NCBI RefSeq assembly: GCF_000209165.1
Contig: NC_009047.1
Location: 372,001-436,000 of the forward strand
Origin: Scheffersomyces stipitis CBS 6054
Taxonomy: Eukaryota; Ascomycota; Pichiomycetes; Serinales; Debaryomycetaceae
Reading direction: 5' to 3'
DNA: 64,000 nt
Under the pieces are notes generated by a model that did no database searches, was not told the DNA's origin, and saw nothing but the letters and a program-made list of their open reading frames with translations. The translations under genes were made by a program, and so were the position numbers. Below, piece after piece: positions 62,745-64,000 of this stretch (positions within the stretch are counted from its first letter, which is position 1; each line of letters begins with the position of its first letter).

Positions 62745-64000
62745 GGTGGAGTTGTGTGGCTACGGGAGTGTGATGTGGAGATAAAGTGGTGGCACTCGAA
62801 AAAACAAAATTCCGTGAGGGCGGTTGGGGAAAAATTCAAAATTCACAACAAAAATGAGGGATCTGAGAAGTGAGAATTATCAAGTTAACGGAACGAGAAT
62901 ACTAGTGAACAGTTAAAGGTGCTATCGGTGGAGAAGTCGGTATCGATATAGACACTTGGTGTGGTGATACTGTCAGGTGTGAATATGCGTTGATATGGCT
63001 GTGAACAGTTCGAAAGCAGTGACTGGTCAGATGTGAAACAACTGTAGGGAGGTTGACAAATAGAATGTTACTGTTTTTGTAGCTGTTAATCAGTCAGAGA
63101 ACTCAGGAACAAATGGAAGGTTCGGTGGGGCAACACAGCGGGAGGGATGACCGACGAGATGGAGATGAGTGACGAAAGTGCACAGGCGTTAAAGATACCA
63201 GCCAGCTGGAAGAAAGTGACGGCAAGATTAATAAAATTGTGTTGAGGTTTTTTCTGGTGGCTGGAGCTGAACAGGAAGGATGTCGCGGGCTGGGAGAGGA
63301 ATACCAAGCCAAGGTTGGACGAAGGACGTGTCACGTAACGCAGAACGAGGGCTGGAAATTCAGGGCAGGGTAACGCTGCGGACGTAAATATGGGCACGGG
63401 CTGCGGTGAGAAGCAGATATCAGGAAGAGCCAGGCGAGCAGAGCGAGAAGTCTAGAGACGGTACGAGCCGGGGACACTAAAAGTCGCATTTCTGCGTATA
63501 TACTTCGGCTTATATATTCAAATTATGGAGGTGTTCTCTAGGGAGACAACTGGGAGGCGGGAGTTTCCTGCTCCGGTGCGTGACTGGCTGTTACAGGCTG
63601 GCCCAGGGTTGGTTCACTAATTCCAGTCGGTTGGCTAGAGTCACGGTTTAGAGGTAGTGATTGGCTAGTTGTATCATTCCAGTTGGGCTCTGGCTCTAGA
63701 CAGAAATATACCGATCCATGTCAGTTCAAGCTCTTCTCTGTATTCAATTATCTGCTCGTTCCGCTCGAATTACACATACACCTGAAACATTGCTGCTACA
63801 TGTCCGGCTTCTCATACTGGTCCTCGGTATCTTCCATCTCCTTCTCTCTGGCCCTCTCTCGCTATCGCTACCCCCTAAGCCATTGTCACATGCCTCACCC
63901 AGGACCCTTTTGCTCATCTCGGTCTGGAGTGTACCGCGGTGCGGCTCGCTCCAACAAATTTTTCACTCGTGGGACACGACCGCTTCCTGTTTAGGGCAAA
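62745..64000. other. GLC7 upstream region to window end
   Basis: About 1.25 kb without a credible gene. A short frame at 63683-63994 has no recognisable product. Short imperfect repeats of TTGGCTAG and ATTCCAGT occur at 63620-63690. A TTAGGGC (Tbf1-like) word sits at the very end of the window. Confidence 0.45.

Noticed and set aside
1..64000. CRISPR arrays, operons or bacterial-type signals
   Set aside because: The window is eukaryotic; no regularly spaced direct repeats were seen.

Overview
The window is yeast nuclear DNA. Genes are dense, almost all are intronless, both strands are used, and every recognisable product is an ascomycete yeast protein. Several features point to the CUG-Ser (CTG) clade, for example Scheffersomyces, Candida or Debaryomyces. 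There is a GMC-type fatty alcohol oxidase of alkane-using yeasts. In-frame CTG codons cluster in low-complexity, Ser-rich stretches (PIF1, the MSN-like factor) where serine reads far better than leucine, and none occur in the 492 codons of LPD1. A ribosomal protein promoter carries Tbf1-like and Cbf1-like sites, as in Candida albicans. Moderate GC makes a Scheffersomyces-like species plausible, but I cannot name the species. Any CTG codon in the proteins below should be read as Ser if this is right.

Layout. 0-5 kb: the 3' part of a fatty alcohol oxidase gene, DSS4 (Rab GEF/chaperone), and a single-pass membrane protein with a kelch-like ectodomain. 6-12 kb: two convergent C2H2 zinc-finger regulators, an MSN2/4-type stress factor and an ACE2/SWI5-type cell-cycle factor. 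A perfect Mcm1 box with a Forkhead site lies upstream of the ACE2-type gene. 14-35 kb is rich in mitochondrial functions: KGD2 and LPD1 (E2 and E3 of 2-oxoglutarate dehydrogenase, divergent), MRPL8, MIC12, MRPL4, PIF1 and a degenerate DEAD-box-like protein. Mixed among them are TSC10 (sphingolipid synthesis), LSM3 (RNA decay/splicing), a coiled-coil protein and SEC39 (Golgi-ER tethering). 35-43 kb: NTE1 (phospholipase B/patatin) and an aminotransferase with a long N-terminal extension. 47-54.6 kb: an F-box/LRR protein, an APH-type kinase-fold protein, ARO2 (chorismate synthase), a small hypothetical gene and EMP24 (COPII cargo receptor). 57.8-62.7 kb: cytosolic/peroxisomal aspartate aminotransferase, RPS27 (with an intron directly after the ATG) and GLC7 (PP1 phosphatase).

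Several long stretches have no convincing gene: 22.0-25.0, 42.6-46.9, 54.6-57.9 and 62.7-64.0 kb. They look like large promoters and decayed sequence. I saw no tRNA, rRNA, CRISPR array, intact transposon or LTR pair. I did not find a clearly new biological system. The most informative items are regulatory (Mcm1-Fkh at ACE2, Tbf1/Cbf1 at RPS27, a GC-rich palindromic island between KGD2 and LPD1) and a few poorly understood proteins: the kelch membrane protein, the degenerate helicase, the extended aminotransferase and a Cys-rich micro-ORF.
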